This document shows, in pieces, positions 1 through 9,566 of a stretch of 64,000 bases of DNA. Location of the stretch: the NCBI RefSeq assembly GCF_013359775.1, contig NZ_JABMCI010000070.1, positions 62,001 to 126,000 on the forward strand, given 5' to 3'. The stretch is from Cellulomonas humilata (GTDB taxonomy: Bacteria > Actinomycetota > Actinomycetes > Actinomycetales > Cellulomonadaceae). Each line of letters begins with the position of its first letter. The first letter of the stretch is position 1. Position numbers and translations under genes: made by a program. Below the pieces are notes generated by a model, which saw nothing but the letters and a program-made list of their open reading frames with translations, had not been told where the DNA came from and did no database searches.

Positions 1-166
1 TCCGGTCTCCGCGCCGTGAGCTTCCGCCCCTCGTCCTCAACCTTCATGCGCGGGCTCCTGGCTCCGAGCAAGCGACACGGGTCCGCGACCGCCCGGCGGT
101 GGTACCTGGATGCGGGCGGCCCGTGAGCGCAGCGGATGCCGGGCGCGTCCGCTGATCGGACCTGTC

Positions 167-180
167 GTTTCACGTGAAAC
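167..180. promoter_or_regulatory. parS site 1 (perfect core)
   Basis: GTTTCACGTGAAAC, a perfect 14-bp palindrome identical to the core of bacterial parS. ParB would nucleate here and spread. Confidence 0.93.
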
Positions 181-414
181 CGACCACGTTCGGGTCCTGG
201 TGACGGTAGTGAAGAGGATGCGGCAACCCCTGTCTCCTGGTGTGCGCGCGTGTCGCCTAAGACTCCGACCAGCTTGATTGATCAGCAGGCGTGTGGTCGT
301 CGGAGCGATGACTCTGCGCCCCGGCGTACCGCCTGTGCCGTTGGATACCCCGCCAGCCTCATCGATCTCCACCAGTCACAGCGAGGCGGCTCGGGATGTC
401 GGACTGGGCCTGCT

Positions 415-428
415 GTTTCACGTGAAAC
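415..428. promoter_or_regulatory. parS site 2 (perfect core)
   Basis: GTTTCACGTGAAAC, preceded by T as in the 16-bp Bacillus consensus. It lies about 250 bp from site 1. Confidence 0.93.
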
Positions 429-489
429 GGACGCTGCCGGACCCTCGCTGCCCGCCCCAATCGCGACTGCCCGCCATACTCTCGTCTCG

Positions 490-503
490 GTTTCACGTGA
501 AAT
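490..503. promoter_or_regulatory. parS site 3 (one mismatch)
   Basis: GTTTCACGTGAAAT: the last base differs from the perfect palindrome. It lies 75 bp from site 2, so both could be covered by one ParB nucleation cluster. Confidence 0.85.
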
Positions 504-1061
504 AGCGCGCGGCGAGAGCACGTCGATGGGCGCGCGCGTCAGTCGAGGGCCTCGGGTTGGTCGTGCGGCAAGCCGGCCTACTCAACGCGGGGTGCACTTG
601 AGAGCAGGTCAAGCCGACGCAGCTGGGATCTGCTCGCGCGCCTCGTTGGCCAGCCAAGGCCGGACGCTCCTGCTGCGCCCGGTGCATCAGTTCTCGGATC
701 CCACGTGTGCGAGACAAGCGGGGCATCGCATGGCTCCCGGTCGTGCCTGCTCGTACCTACCGCTTGTTGGCGCCTTGGTAGCGAGCGCCAACCCGCTACT
801 CCCGCGGACCAACCCCGCCCCCGGTGGTCAGGCCGAGATGCCGGACGACATGCCGACGGGTGCGGTCGCGTCGCTACCGACTGGGCCACATCCGAGTCCT
901 CGCAGACGCGTGAGACCCGCGGGCAGCCTGCGGGCGGCCGGTGAGTTCCGACACCGGCGTGCATACCGGCGCGTGCCTCCGGTCCGCACGGCAAGCCGCC
1001 TGTGGGGAGTGGTCAGTGCGGATAGTCATGGATGCCCTCGAAGGCCGCTCCCTGCGCAGGT

Positions 1062-1075
1062 GTTTCACGTGAAAC
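1062..1075. promoter_or_regulatory. parS site 4 (perfect core)
   Basis: GTTTCACGTGAAAC, perfect palindrome, preceded by T. Confidence 0.93.
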
Positions 1076-1977
1076 CGGGTGTGGGGCGGTTCGCGTGGTC
1101 ATGAGCATGCAGGTCTGGACTACGGGTAGCCGAGTGCCTCGCGTTGCACCAGCTCGGCCCGGTGACTGTGAGGAGGGTGCTTCCTGTGGTGTTGAGCCGC
1201 TCCCAGCCTCGATGCTGCGCACTCTCCGAGGGTTGAACGCTCGTCGCCTCGAGAGTCACGATGTCAGGGGGTTGTCGATCGGCGTGACTCCCGAGGGTAC
1301 GACCGGCGCCACGGGCTTCGGGTGGAGGTGCTCGATGTGAGGCGATCCCGCTGACTGGCCGCCGCGCGGGATCCATAGGTCCACCGAGTCTGGCGGGCGG
1401 GTACCCGCCGCCTGGCCTCCGGGCTGGGTCCGCGATTTCCACCGAGCTGGCTGGTAGCGCATTGCGCCGTATCCACCTAGGCCATGGGCGATCGCGGGGC
1501 CTCCAAGGCCAACTACTGGATCGAGATGAGCTTCGGTTGCGGAGCCGACGACCTCACTCACCTGGCGGATTCCGTGAGCTTTGGCCCATGCCCCAGAGCC
1601 GGTGACCAGCGTCGCCGGCCGGTCCTCGCCGCGGGTCGGCTATGCCGGAAGACGCCGAGCACGCGATCGGAGGGTTCCGAGTCAGCTTGCTGGAGAGGGA
1701 AGGTTCGCCAGCGAACCGCCGGCGACTGCCGGTCCTCCCGGAAGCGGACCGGATCCTGCGCCGTCCCGGCCGGACCCCGCGAGTGCGAGGGTTCGCGGAC
1801 GCTACTGAGATGGCAGCGGAGCTCTAGTGCGTGCACACCCGGCGAGTCCTTCTCGTCCGCCGTCACTCACGTTGGTATCGAGCAGCGGCAAAGTCCGACG
1901 ATCAGCGGGGACGCCTTGCGTGGCCCGCGGCACGAGCGGAAGGGGAGCGCGCTCTGCTCGTTGACCGGACTAGCGCC

Positions 1978-1991
1978 GTTCCACGTGAAAC
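1978..1991. promoter_or_regulatory. parS site 5 (one mismatch)
   Basis: GTTCCACGTGAAAC: one T-to-C change in the left arm. The same variant occurs inside parA (site 8), so it may be a tolerated form. Confidence 0.85.
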
Positions 1992-2210
1992 CTCAACGCA
2001 GACTCGGCGTTGCACGTCCGACGGGAGGTTCGCCGGTGCGTGCAGTTCGGGTCCCCGCAGCGGACCCGATGCTTCTCGCTGTGGAGCGAGCTTCCTGAAG
2101 AGTCATGCTCGACGGTCCGTGTGATGTGCCAGCACTCACTCGGTCCCTCTTCAGGCGAGAGTCATCTGGCCGCATGCCATCGACCTCCTGCAGTGGAATC
2201 ACGCGACGCC

Positions 2211-2282
2211 GCTACGCCGCTACGCCGCTACGCCGCTACGCCGCTACGCCGCTACGCCGCTACGCCGCTACGCCGCTACGCC
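2211..2282. repeat. Tandem array of 8-bp unit GCTACGCC (about 9 copies)
   Basis: Nine near-perfect head-to-tail copies of GCTACGCC in the parS region, fading into GCGACGCC on both sides. Because 8 is not a multiple of 3, copy changes would shift any reading frame, which fits non-coding DNA. The array looks like slippage-prone simple sequence; no function can be assigned. Confidence 0.95.
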
Positions 2283-2577
2283 GCGACGCCGGCGCCCACG
2301 GCAGGTCCGCAAGGCGCCTTGGGAAGTCTCCGCGTTCGCCGCACCCGCTAGAGCCGGGTCGCACTCCACCGTGACGACATGCGGCCGTTCAGTTCTGGGC
2401 GTAGCAGCACCGACGTCGTGGGCGGTCGGAGACCGACGTGCCATCGGGGAGCGACCGCCCGCCGTCATCAGCGCGGCGGATCGGCCCCGTGGTCGCAGGT
2501 GCGGCGAGCTCCTACTCGTGGGAAGCGGTTGACAGGCGCGACGAGGCCCGCCCCGGACTGACGCAGCGGGCAGCGGG

Positions 2578-2714
2578 CACCGGGCACCGGGCACTGGGCA
2601 CCAGGCGCCAGGCACACGCGCCAGGCACAAGCACCAGGCACAAGCACCCGGCACAAGGACCAGGCACAAGGACCAGGCACAAGGACCAGGCACAAGGACC
2701 AGGCACAAGGACCA
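2578..2714. repeat. Graded tandem array: 7-bp units passing into 13-bp units
   Basis: The left part is made of 7-bp units of the ACCGGGC/ACCAGGC type. The right part, from about 2653, has about five near-identical copies of the 13-bp unit ACAAGGACCAGGC. The 13-mer contains the 7-mer core, so the array probably grew by stepwise duplication. It sits between parS sites 5 and 6. Confidence 0.9.
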
Positions 2715-2798
2715 GGCCCTAAGCCCCGGGCGGCAGACAGTTGTGTCGCTCGGGTGTCCGGTAAAGCGGAATGGACCCCGCGTCCGGCGATGGTGGAT

Positions 2799-2812
2799 GT
2801 TTCACGTGAAAC
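2799..2812. promoter_or_regulatory. parS site 6 (perfect core)
   Basis: GTTTCACGTGAAAC, perfect palindrome, just right of the 13-bp repeat array. Confidence 0.93.
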
Positions 2813-3101
2813 CGATGCCAAGGAGCGGTAGCGGAAGGCGCGGGGCGCATGAACGCGGCTGACCGGCGCCCCAACTCGCGAGCCCACTCGTGGCCATCGA
2901 TCGGACTGGGGGTCGGGTGCGATCCGGTCGCTGGAGAGAGCCGCCCGAGCGCCTCGCGAAGTCGGACATCGCCAATCCTCGACATGCGTTGTGGACGGTG
3001 CGGAGCCGGATCCACCGCACGGTACGGTAGGGCCGCGCGCTGGCCGGGCCGGGTGTCTGAACACCCTGGACGGAGGCTCGCAGGAACCACGAAGCAGGGC
3101 T

Positions 3102-3115
3102 GTTTCACGTGAAAC
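3102..3115. promoter_or_regulatory. parS site 7 (perfect core)
   Basis: GTTTCACGTGAAAC ends 15 bp before the GTG start of rsmG. ParB binding here could affect transcription of rsmG-parA-parB. Confidence 0.93.
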
Positions 3116-3130
3116 CAAGGGGATCGAACA

Positions 3131-3808
3131 GTGGCGGAAGCTCAGTCGGAAGCAACCGACCGAGTCGACCCTCTGGACGGGGACCCGAGGCTCGAGCCGT
3201 TCTTCGGCACCTCCTGGCCAGCCGTCCTGGGCTTCCATGACCTGCTGGTGTCACAGGGAGAGCTGCGTGGGCTGGTAGGCCCCCGAGAGCTCTCCCGCTT
3301 GTGGGAACGGCACCTGCTGAACTCCGCGGCGGTGGTGCCGTTCCTTCCGCGCGGGGGACGGATCATCGATCTCGGCAGCGGGGCCGGCCTGCCGGGCATC
3401 GTCGTCGCTGCGATGCTCCCCGACGCTGAGGTCGTGCTGCTCGAGCCCATGGAGAGGCGCACCACTTGGCTGAGTGAGGTTGCCGAGCAGCTGGGTCTCG
3501 ACAACGTCGTGGTCCGCCGCGGCCGAGCACAGGACGAGCACGGTCGGCTGGTGGGCGCCGCGGTGACCGTGCGGGCGGTGGCCTCGCTCGACAAGCTCTA
3601 CCGGATGGCGATGCCTCTGCTGCAGGCGGGTGGCTCGCTCCTCGCGCTGAAGGGGAGCAAGGCGGAGGACGAGATCGAGGCTGCGAAGCATGTAGGCCGC
3701 AAGCTCGGAGCGGGCGTGGCCTCCGTGGTGGACGCCCCGACGATCGAGGGAGTCGAGGTGACGAGGGTGGTCCGCGTCGTACGGGAGGCAGTGCCTGGTG
3801 TTCGGTAG
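3131..3808 (+). CDS. rsmG: 16S rRNA (guanine-527-N7)-methyltransferase RsmG
   Basis: A 225-aa protein of the usual length for RsmG/GidB. The SAM-binding motif DLGSGAGLPGI is near residues 77-87, with the acidic strand-2 end LLEPMERR behind it and the later ALKGSKAEDEI segment. The enzyme methylates G527 of 16S rRNA in the 30S subunit. I chose the GTG start because it follows an AAGGG stretch and leaves the family N-terminus intact. parA starts before this gene stops (11-bp overlap), so rsmG-parA-parB is an operon. A perfect parS lies in its leader. Confidence 0.96.
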   Translation: MAEAQSEATDRVDPLDGDPRLEPFFGTSWPAVLGFHDLLVSQGELRGLVGPRELSRLWERHLLNSAAVVPFLPRGGRIIDLGSGAGLPGIVVAAMLPDAEVVLLEPMERRTTWLSEVAEQLGLDNVVVRRGRAQDEHGRLVGAAVTVRAVASLDKLYRMAMPLLQAGGSLLALKGSKAEDEIEAAKHVGRKLGAGVASVVDAPTIEGVEVTRVVRVVREAVPGVR

Positions 3809-5633
3809 GAAGAAGCGTCGCCAAGAAGAGGTCGAGGCCGACCAGGCCGTCACGGCAGCACCGAGTGCGCCCGCGGCCGCTGCCCAGAGTCCGTCGCCCG
3901 CGTGGGCGGCGCCGCAGCAGAGCCTGAACGAGACGGTGGTGCGCACCGTGCCGGCAAGCGCCGACCCGAGAGCGCACGAGCCCGTGGAGCTGTCACCGGC
4001 AAGCACGCAGCGCACTGATGCCACGATCGCCCCGCAAGGGTTCTCCCCGCCGGCTCCTCTGAGCCCGAAGGGCGCGGAGCCGGTCCCCTCGGTGGATGCG
4101 CCACACAGCCCTTCGCTCATGACTGCGGAGCAGCCGCACCAGCCGCACCAGGCGACCCTCGACGCCAAGCCTCCGGCGGCAGACGTGACGGGACCGCCCC
4201 ACGGCACCCCTGCCGCCGAGAGCCTGACGGAGACCTCGTCCGACTCGGGATCGTCGGGCACCCGGCCACGGCGCGCCGCGCGACCCGAGCCCGTCAGCGC
4301 AGGGGAGCCGTATATCCCGACAGTCGCCGCTCCGTCCGCCGAGGAGCGCAGCGCCTCTGTTCCACGTGAAACATCACACAGCGACGCCGGGGCCACATCG
4401 GTGGAAACACCTGAGGGGCCATCGGATGACGGAGGTGTCTCCGCAGGTCAGAACGCTCTGCCGTCGGCCGAAGAGGTTCCGCTGAGCGATCTGCCCGAGA
4501 CGCCCGTCGACGCCCCGGAGCCCACGGTGGGCCCGACGAGCGCGGGGGGAGACGCCGCACGTGACACCATTCCGCCCATGCCTGCACGCCACGATCTGGA
4601 CCCGGAGGAGAGCCGTCGAGCCGCCCTCGTCGACAGCCTCCCGGTGGTGTCCGACGACACCCCGCTGATGGCGGAGCTCAAGCAGGACGCCCGCCGCCGG
4701 ATCGAGCTCCGCGGACGCCGCTTCCCGCGCCCGCCGCAGACCCGCATCATCACGGTGGCCAACCAGAAGGGCGGCGTCGGCAAGACGACGACGACCGTCA
4801 ACCTGGCCGCGGCACTGGCCCAGGCCGGACTGAACGTACTGGTCCTCGACAACGACCCGCAGGGGAATGCGTCGACCGCACTCGGCGTCGAGCACCGCGC
4901 GGGGACGCCGTCGATCTACGAGGTGCTGGTCGACGGCGCACCGATGGCGGACGCGGTGCAGGAGAGCCCGGACGTCCCGAACTTGTGGTGCCTCCCGGCC
5001 ACGATCGACCTGTCCGGCGCGGAGATCGAGCTGGTGTCCATGGTGGCGCGGGAGACCCGTCTCCGGAACGCGCTGGACGCCTACCTCGACGGCCGGGTCG
5101 CGGCCGGCCAGGAGCGCATCGACTACGTCTTCGTCGACTGCCCGCCCAGCCTCGGCCTGCTCACGGTCAACGCGTTCGTCGTTGCGCGTGAGGTCCTGAT
5201 CCCCATCCAGTGCGAGTACTACGCGCTCGAGGGCCTCAGCCAGCTGCTGAAGACGATCCAGCTGATCCAGGCGCACCTCAACCCGCGGTTGCACGTCTCG
5301 ACGATCCTGCTCACGATGTACGACGCACGGACCAACCTGGCGCAGCAGGTGGCGACCGAGGTGCGTACGCACTTCCCGGAGCGCACGTTGCGCACGACGG
5401 TCCCGCGCTCGGTCCGCATCTCGGAGGCACCGAGCTACGGGCAGACGGTCATGACCTACGACGCCGGATCGTCCGGGGCCCTCGCGTACCTGGAGGCTGC
5501 CCGCGAGGTGGCGGAGCGGGGCGCGACGGAGCCGACGGACGACCAGCACACCAACGGGCAGGCCATGAACGGCACCGCCCACCCGGATCACGAGCACGCG
5601 ACGGCCACGGCCGTCCTTCAGGAGGAACAGTGA
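3798..5633 (+). CDS. parA: Chromosome-partition ATPase ParA with long disordered N-terminus
   Basis: The C-terminal 300 residues are a clear ParA/Soj ATPase: deviant Walker A KGGVGKTT (about residues 323-330), the Walker B region [12 protein letters not shown], and [13 protein letters not shown]. The enzyme moves ParB-parS complexes over the nucleoid. Unusually, about 300 residues rich in Pro, Ala, Ser, Glu and Thr precede it; a typical ParA is about 250-330 aa. The GTG at 3798 has GGGAGG nine bases upstream and overlaps rsmG, supporting the long form. ATG 4578 would give a conventional length, but then 780 bp would be untranslated. A parS variant lies inside the extension at 4359. Confidence 0.93.
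   Translation: MFGRKKRRQEEVEADQAVTAAPSAPAAAAQSPSPAWAAPQQSLNETVVRTVPASADPRAHEPVELSPASTQRTDATIAPQGFSPPAPLSPKGAEPVPSVDAPHSPSLMTAEQPHQPHQATLDAKPPAADVTGPPHGTPAAESLTETSSDSGSSGTRPRRAARPEPVSAGEPYIPTVAAPSAEERSASVPRETSHSDAGATSVETPEGPSDDGGVSAGQNALPSAEEVPLSDLPETPVDAPEPTVGPTSAGGDAARDTIPPMPARHDLDPEESRRAALVDSLPVVSDDTPLMAELKQDARRRIELRGRRFPRPPQTRIITVANQKGGVGKTTTTVNLAAALAQAGLNVLVLDNDPQGNASTALGVEHRAGTPSIYEVLVDGAPMADAVQESPDVPNLWCLPATIDLSGAEIELVSMVARETRLRNALDAYLDGRVAAGQERIDYVFVDCPPSLGLLTVNAFVVAREVLIPIQCEYYALEGLSQLLKTIQLIQAHLNPRLHVSTILLTMYDARTNLAQQVATEVRTHFPERTLRTTVPRSVRISEAPSYGQTVMTYDAGSSGALAYLEAAREVAERGATEPTDDQHTNGQAMNGTAHPDHEHATATAVLQEEQ
4359..4372. promoter_or_regulatory. parS site 8 (one mismatch), inside parA
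   Basis: GTTCCACGTGAAAC within the part of parA coding for the disordered N-terminal extension, where it translates as VPRET. It is the same one-mismatch variant as site 5. Confidence 0.85.
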
Positions 5634-6757
5634 GCGAGAAGCGACGCGGTCTGGGTCGGGGACTCGGAGCCCTCATTCCCACCGGCCTGGACGGCCAGCG
5701 CCCCACGGGTGCGGAGCGTCCTGTCGACGTGTTCTTCCCGGATCGTGAGCGGGAGAACGGCGAGGCAGCGGCGGCTGCGGCCGCCGTCCTGGCGACGGCG
5801 ACCTTGACCGAGGAGCCGCCCGTCGCCGACGTGACCGAGGTCGGGTCCACCAACGGGGTGGTCCACGACTCGGTCACGCCCACGCCGCCGCCCGTGGAGG
5901 AGCCGATCGCGGCCGTGGCCGTCGACGGGCTGGTGCCCGTGCCAGGCGCCCGGTTCGCCGAGCTGCCCGTGGGGGAGATCCGCCCCAACCCGAAGCAGCC
6001 GCGGACGATCTTCGACGAGGACGCGCTCGACGAGCTGGTCGGCTCGATCCGTGAGGTCGGCGTGCTCCAGCCGATCGTCGTTCGGGACGCCGGCGACGGC
6101 TACGAGCTGATCATGGGCGAGCGTCGGTGGCGCGCGACGCAGGCCGCCGGCCTGGCGACGATCCCCGCGATCATCCGCGACACCGACGACTCCGACCTGC
6201 TGCGCGACGCGCTCCTGGAGAACCTGCACCGCTCCGAGCTGAACCCGCTCGAGGAGGCGGCTGCCTACCAGCAGCTGCTGGACGACTTCGGGTGCACGCA
6301 CGAGCAGCTGGCAACGCGCATCCAGCGGTCACGCCCGCAGATCTCCAACACGCTCCGCCTGCTCAAGCTGCCGCCGCTGGTGCAGCGCCGCGTCGCTGCG
6401 GGCGTGCTGTCCGCGGGGCACGCTCGCGCACTCCTCGGCCTCAACGACGGTGCGGCCATCGAGCGTCTGGCTCAGCGGATCGTCGCCGAGGGCCTCTCGG
6501 TCCGTGCGGTCGAGGAGATCGTCTCCCTCGGGGGAGATGCTGCTCCGACCGCACGCCGGTCCGCGCCGCGGGCGGGCGTCAAGAACGAGGCCCTGGACAA
6601 CCTCGCCGCACGGCTCTCGGATCGATTCGACACCCGCGTCAAGGTGAGCCTCGGCAAGGCGCGCGGTCGGCTCACGGTGGAGTTCGCGTCGGTGCAGGAC
6701 CTCAACCGGATCCTGGCCAGTCTGGCTCCGGAGGATCCGGGTCTGCTCAAGGGCTGA
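5630..6757 (+). CDS. parB: Chromosome-partition protein ParB (CTPase, parS-binding)
   Basis: A 375-aa protein. It starts with the [13 protein letters not shown] segment typical of ParB N-termini that contact ParA. A linker follows, then the CTP-binding/ParB-N domain with GERRWRA, then the [14 protein letters not shown] block and a helix-turn-helix that binds parS, and a C-terminal dimer domain. The GTG start overlaps the parA stop (GTGA), with AGGAGG upstream, so the two are translationally coupled. The partner sites are the eight parS-like palindromes to the left. Confidence 0.97.
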   Translation: MSEKRRGLGRGLGALIPTGLDGQRPTGAERPVDVFFPDRERENGEAAAAAAAVLATATLTEEPPVADVTEVGSTNGVVHDSVTPTPPPVEEPIAAVAVDGLVPVPGARFAELPVGEIRPNPKQPRTIFDEDALDELVGSIREVGVLQPIVVRDAGDGYELIMGERRWRATQAAGLATIPAIIRDTDDSDLLRDALLENLHRSELNPLEEAAAYQQLLDDFGCTHEQLATRIQRSRPQISNTLRLLKLPPLVQRRVAAGVLSAGHARALLGLNDGAAIERLAQRIVAEGLSVRAVEEIVSLGGDAAPTARRSAPRAGVKNEALDNLAARLSDRFDTRVKVSLGKARGRLTVEFASVQDLNRILASLAPEDPGLLKG

Positions 6758-6767
6758 CGGGTGTACA

Positions 6768-6803
6768 GCGCTGACGGCTAAAACCGTACAGAACGGTCAG
6801 CGC
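6768..6803. terminator. Hairpin between convergent parB and ddl-like gene
   Basis: GCGCTGAC (6768-6775) pairs with GTCAGCGC (6796-6803) across a 20-nt loop that includes AAAA. It sits 10 bp past the parB stop and overlaps the last codon of the convergent gene, so it could end both transcripts. The long loop lowers confidence. Confidence 0.55.
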
Positions 6804-7747
6804 GCCAGTGCGGCCTCGACGAGCGACCGGTACAGCTCGCCGAGGGACAGGCCCGCGGCCTCCGCAGCCTGCGGCAGCAGCGACGTCTCGGTCATGCCGG
6901 GGGCCACGTTCACCTCGAGGAACCAGACGGTGCCGTCCGCGTCGACGATGAGGTCGGTGCGCGACAGCGCGTCGAGCCCGAGCGCCCGGTGCGCGGCGAC
7001 CGCCACGTCGGCGACCGCCTGGGTCAGCTCCGGGGACAGCCGCGCGGGAGCGAAGTACTCGGTGCGGCCGGGGTTGTAGCGGGCGTCGAAGTCGTACGGC
7101 CCCTCGGTCACGATCTCGACGGCGGGGAGCGCGACGGGGCCGTCGCCGGTGTCGACCACGCTCACCGCCACCTCGGTGCCGACGACCGCGCGCTCGACGA
7201 GCGCGGTGTCGCTGTACGCGAAGCAGTCGACCATGGCCTGCGGGAGCGCGTCCGCGCTGGTCACGAGCGTGACACCCAGCGCCGAACCGCCACGGGACGG
7301 CTTCACCACGACCGGCAGCCCGAGCTGACCGACGATGGCGTCGAGCACCTGACGGGCACCCAGCTCACGGAACAGCGACTGCGGCAGGGTGACGAAATCG
7401 GGCGTCGACAGTCCCGCGCGGGCGGCGACCGTCTTGGCGATCGGCTTGCTCCAGGCGATTCGGCTCTCCCGCGGGCCGGTGCCCAGGAGGCGCAGCCCGA
7501 GCATCTGCACGACGTCGCGCACCGATCCGTCCTCGCCGCTGGTCCCGTGCAGGAGCGGCCAGACCAGGTCGGGCTTCAGCTGGACGAGAGCCGGCACGAG
7601 GTCGGCGTCGACGTCGTGCACGGACACGTCGACGCCCACCGACCGGAGGGCGTCGGCGACGCGACGGCCGGACCGGAGGGAGACGTCACGCTCGTGGGAG
7701 AGACCCCCGGCGAGGACGACGACCCGGGGCGACGATGTGGTGGACAC
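6797..7747 (-). CDS. D-alanine--D-alanine ligase family protein (ATP-grasp)
   Basis: A 316-aa ATP-grasp protein with the Ddl layout. The N-terminal VVVLAGGLSHERDVSLRSG is the loop typical of Ddl, followed by LLHGTSGEDGSVRDVVQMLG, the lysine strand PVVVKPSRGGSALGV and the metal-binding end FLEVNVAPGMTETSLLP. Ddl joins two D-alanines for peptidoglycan precursors in the cytoplasm. It is short, and actinobacteria usually have a longer ddl elsewhere, so this may be a second paralogue or a relative with another substrate. It converges on parB and is followed upstream by an aminotransferase gene read in the same direction. Confidence 0.85.
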   Translation of the reverse strand: MSTTSSPRVVVLAGGLSHERDVSLRSGRRVADALRSVGVDVSVHDVDADLVPALVQLKPDLVWPLLHGTSGEDGSVRDVVQMLGLRLLGTGPRESRIAWSKPIAKTVAARAGLSTPDFVTLPQSLFRELGARQVLDAIVGQLGLPVVVKPSRGGSALGVTLVTSADALPQAMVDCFAYSDTALVERAVVGTEVAVSVVDTGDGPVALPAVEIVTEGPYDFDARYNPGRTEYFAPARLSPELTQAVADVAVAAHRALGLDALSRTDLIVDADGTVWFLEVNVAPGMTETSLLPQAAEAAGLSLGELYRSLVEAALAR

Positions 7748-7828
7748 GGCTGGACGGCTCCGATGGCGGGACGAGCGACAGGGACGAGGACGGGACGGAC
7801 GACGTGCACATGCCGGGCGCGCCGGACC

Positions 7829-9175
7829 TCAGGTCACGTCCGGCCCGGGCTGCTGGACGTCGCCGTGGCCGGCGGAACCGGTCGTGCCGAACAGCTCGAC
7901 CAGCTCACGCTCACCCGCGACGACCCCCGCGAGCCGGCGCACACCCTCGCGGATGCGTTCCGGGGTCGGGTAGCAGAACGACAGCCGCATGTGGTCGGCG
8001 CCCGAGCCGTCGAAGTAGAAGGCGGTGCCGGGGACGTAGGCGACGCGGGCGGTGACGGCCCGCGGGAGCATGTCCTTGGCGTCGAGCCCGTCCGGGAGCC
8101 GGACCCACGTGTAGAAGCCGCCGTCCGGCACGTTCCACGACGCCTCGGGCAGGTGCTCGGCGAGCGCGGAGATCATGGCGTCGCGCCGGTCGCGGTACTG
8201 CTCGCGGTAGATCTTGATCTGCCCCTGCCAGTCGCAGGTGGACAGGTACGTGGAGATCGCGATCTGGGAGGCGTTGGAGGGGCACAGGATCGCGGACTCG
8301 CTGGCCAGCACCAGCTTCTCGCGCACGGCGTGCGGGGCCACCACCCAGCCGACGCGGTAGCCGGGGGCGAACGTCTTGGAGAACGAGCCGAGGTACAGCA
8401 CGCCCTCGTCGTCCATCGAGCGCAGGGCGGGCCGCGGGTCCCCGGAGAAGCCGAGCAGGCCGTACGGGTTGTCCTCGAGGACCAGCACGCCGTAGCGCCG
8501 CGCGATCTCCAGGATCTGGGGACGACGCGGCAGGGAGAGCGAGACGCCGGCCGGGTTGTGGAAGTTGGGCACGGTGTACAGGAACTTGACCCGACGCCCC
8601 TCGCGGGCGAGCGCGGCGAGCGTGGACTCGAGCGCGTCCGGGATCAGGCCGTCGGCGTCGATCGGCACGTGCACGACGTCGGCCTGGTACGCACGGAACA
8701 CCCCGAGGGCGCCGACGTAGGAGGGCGCCTCCGCGACGACGACGTCGCCCGGGTCGATGAAGATGCGGGTGACCAGGTCGAGCGCCTGCTGCGACCCCGT
8801 CGTGACGACGACGTCGTCGGGGTGCGCGTCGATGCCCTCGAGCGCCATGACGTCGAGGATCTGCTCGCGCAGGGTCTCGTCGCCCTGGCCCGACCCGTAC
8901 TGGAGCGCCTGGAGGCCGCGGGTGGCGACGACGCGCTGCGCGAGCTCACCGAGGATGTCCAGGGGAAGACCCTCGAGGAACGGCATCCCGCCCGCGAGCG
9001 AGACGACCTCCGGCCGGTTGGCCACGGCGAACAGGGCGCGGATCTCGGAGGATCGCATGCCGTGCGTGCGTTCGGCGTACGAGCCGAGCCAGCGGTCGAG
9101 GCGCGTGCCGGTGCCGGCGGCGGAGGACGTGGGGGGGCCCGACGTCTCGCCGTCGGGAACGGGGTGCGCAGTCAT
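7829..9175 (-). CDS. PLP-dependent aminotransferase, class I/II (2-aminoadipate/MocR-like)
   Basis: A 448-aa fold-type I aminotransferase. Visible are the cofactor-phosphate region GSQQALDLVTRI, the asparagine in NFHNPAGVSL, the aspartate segment EDNPYGLL, the PLP-lysine motif YLGSFSKTFAPGYRVGW and the C-terminal arginine in MRLSFCYPT. It resembles the LysN/ARO8 group that transfers amino groups to 2-oxoglutarate; the substrate cannot be read from sequence. The N-terminal 20 residues are poorly ordered, so the start could be slightly downstream. It shares direction with the ddl-like gene and may be cotranscribed. Confidence 0.88.
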   Translation of the reverse strand: MTAHPVPDGETSGPPTSSAAGTGTRLDRWLGSYAERTHGMRSSEIRALFAVANRPEVVSLAGGMPFLEGLPLDILGELAQRVVATRGLQALQYGSGQGDETLREQILDVMALEGIDAHPDDVVVTTGSQQALDLVTRIFIDPGDVVVAEAPSYVGALGVFRAYQADVVHVPIDADGLIPDALESTLAALAREGRRVKFLYTVPNFHNPAGVSLSLPRRPQILEIARRYGVLVLEDNPYGLLGFSGDPRPALRSMDDEGVLYLGSFSKTFAPGYRVGWVVAPHAVREKLVLASESAILCPSNASQIAISTYLSTCDWQGQIKIYREQYRDRRDAMISALAEHLPEASWNVPDGGFYTWVRLPDGLDAKDMLPRAVTARVAYVPGTAFYFDGSGADHMRLSFCYPTPERIREGVRRLAGVVAGERELVELFGTTGSAGHGDVQQPGPDVT

Positions 9176-9233
9176 GCCCCAGAGTTTGGCACGACAGCGC
9201 GCCCGGACCGCGCAAGGTCCGGGATCCCGGACG

Positions 9234-9566
9234 TCAGACGGCGGCGAGCACGCTCTCGATGTCCGCCGCGATCATCGACTTGGGCCGCGCGCCGATGACG
9301 GACTTCACCAGCTCACCGCCCGCGTAGAAGTTGAGCGTGGGGATCGAGACGATGCCGTAGTCGCCCGTGACCTGCGGGTTCTCGTCCGAGTTGAGCTTGA
9401 CGATCTTGACGCGGCCGGCGTACTGCGCGGCGAGCTCCTCCAGCACGGGGGCCACCATCCGGCACGGACCGCACCAGGGCGCCCAGAAGTCGACGATCAC
9501 GGGGATCTCCGAGCCGAGCACCTCCGCCTGGAAGGTTGCGTCGGTGACGGGGGCGGTCGTGCTCAT
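9234..9566 (-). CDS. trxA: Thioredoxin
   Basis: A 110-aa protein with the redox motif WCGPC inside [20 protein letters not shown], the cis-proline segment [12 protein letters not shown] and a normal thioredoxin length. It reduces protein disulfides in the cytoplasm with electrons from TrxB. I chose ATG 9566, which overlaps the trxB stop by 4 bp (ATGA); an upstream in-frame extension reads as low-complexity and covers trxB. The trxB-trxA order and coupling match other actinobacteria. Confidence 0.97.
   Translation of the reverse strand: MSTTAPVTDATFQAEVLGSEIPVIVDFWAPWCGPCRMVAPVLEELAAQYAGRVKIVKLNSDENPQVTGDYGIVSIPTLNFYAGGELVKSVIGARPKSMIAADIESVLAAV

Larger units (their letters stand above)
1..3130. 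other. Long non-coding, parS-rich centromere region
   Basis: I see no convincing gene here. Open frames exist on both strands, but they overlap one another, lack ribosome binding sites and read as arginine/proline/alanine-rich low-complexity translation, as random high-GC DNA does. The stretch contains seven copies or near-copies of the ParB-binding palindrome GTTTCACGTGAAAC and two tandem-repeat arrays. In many actinobacteria rsmG directly follows jag and yidC; here at least 3.1 kb separates rsmG from whatever lies to the left. The content points to a chromosome-partition centromere close to oriC. Confidence 0.8.

Noticed and set aside
250..1104. Long plus-strand open frame in the parS region
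   Set aside because: It runs through parS palindromes, has no ribosome binding site, and other frames on both strands are equally open, as expected of GC-rich non-coding DNA.
2211..2282. Possible CRISPR-like array
   Set aside because: The units are 8 bp with no spacers between them; no Cas gene is in the window. It is a simple tandem repeat.
6989..9298. Very long plus-strand frame opposite the ddl-like and aminotransferase genes
   Set aside because: It is antisense to two clear enzymes and has the Arg/Asp/Gly/Val-rich composition of a shadow frame.
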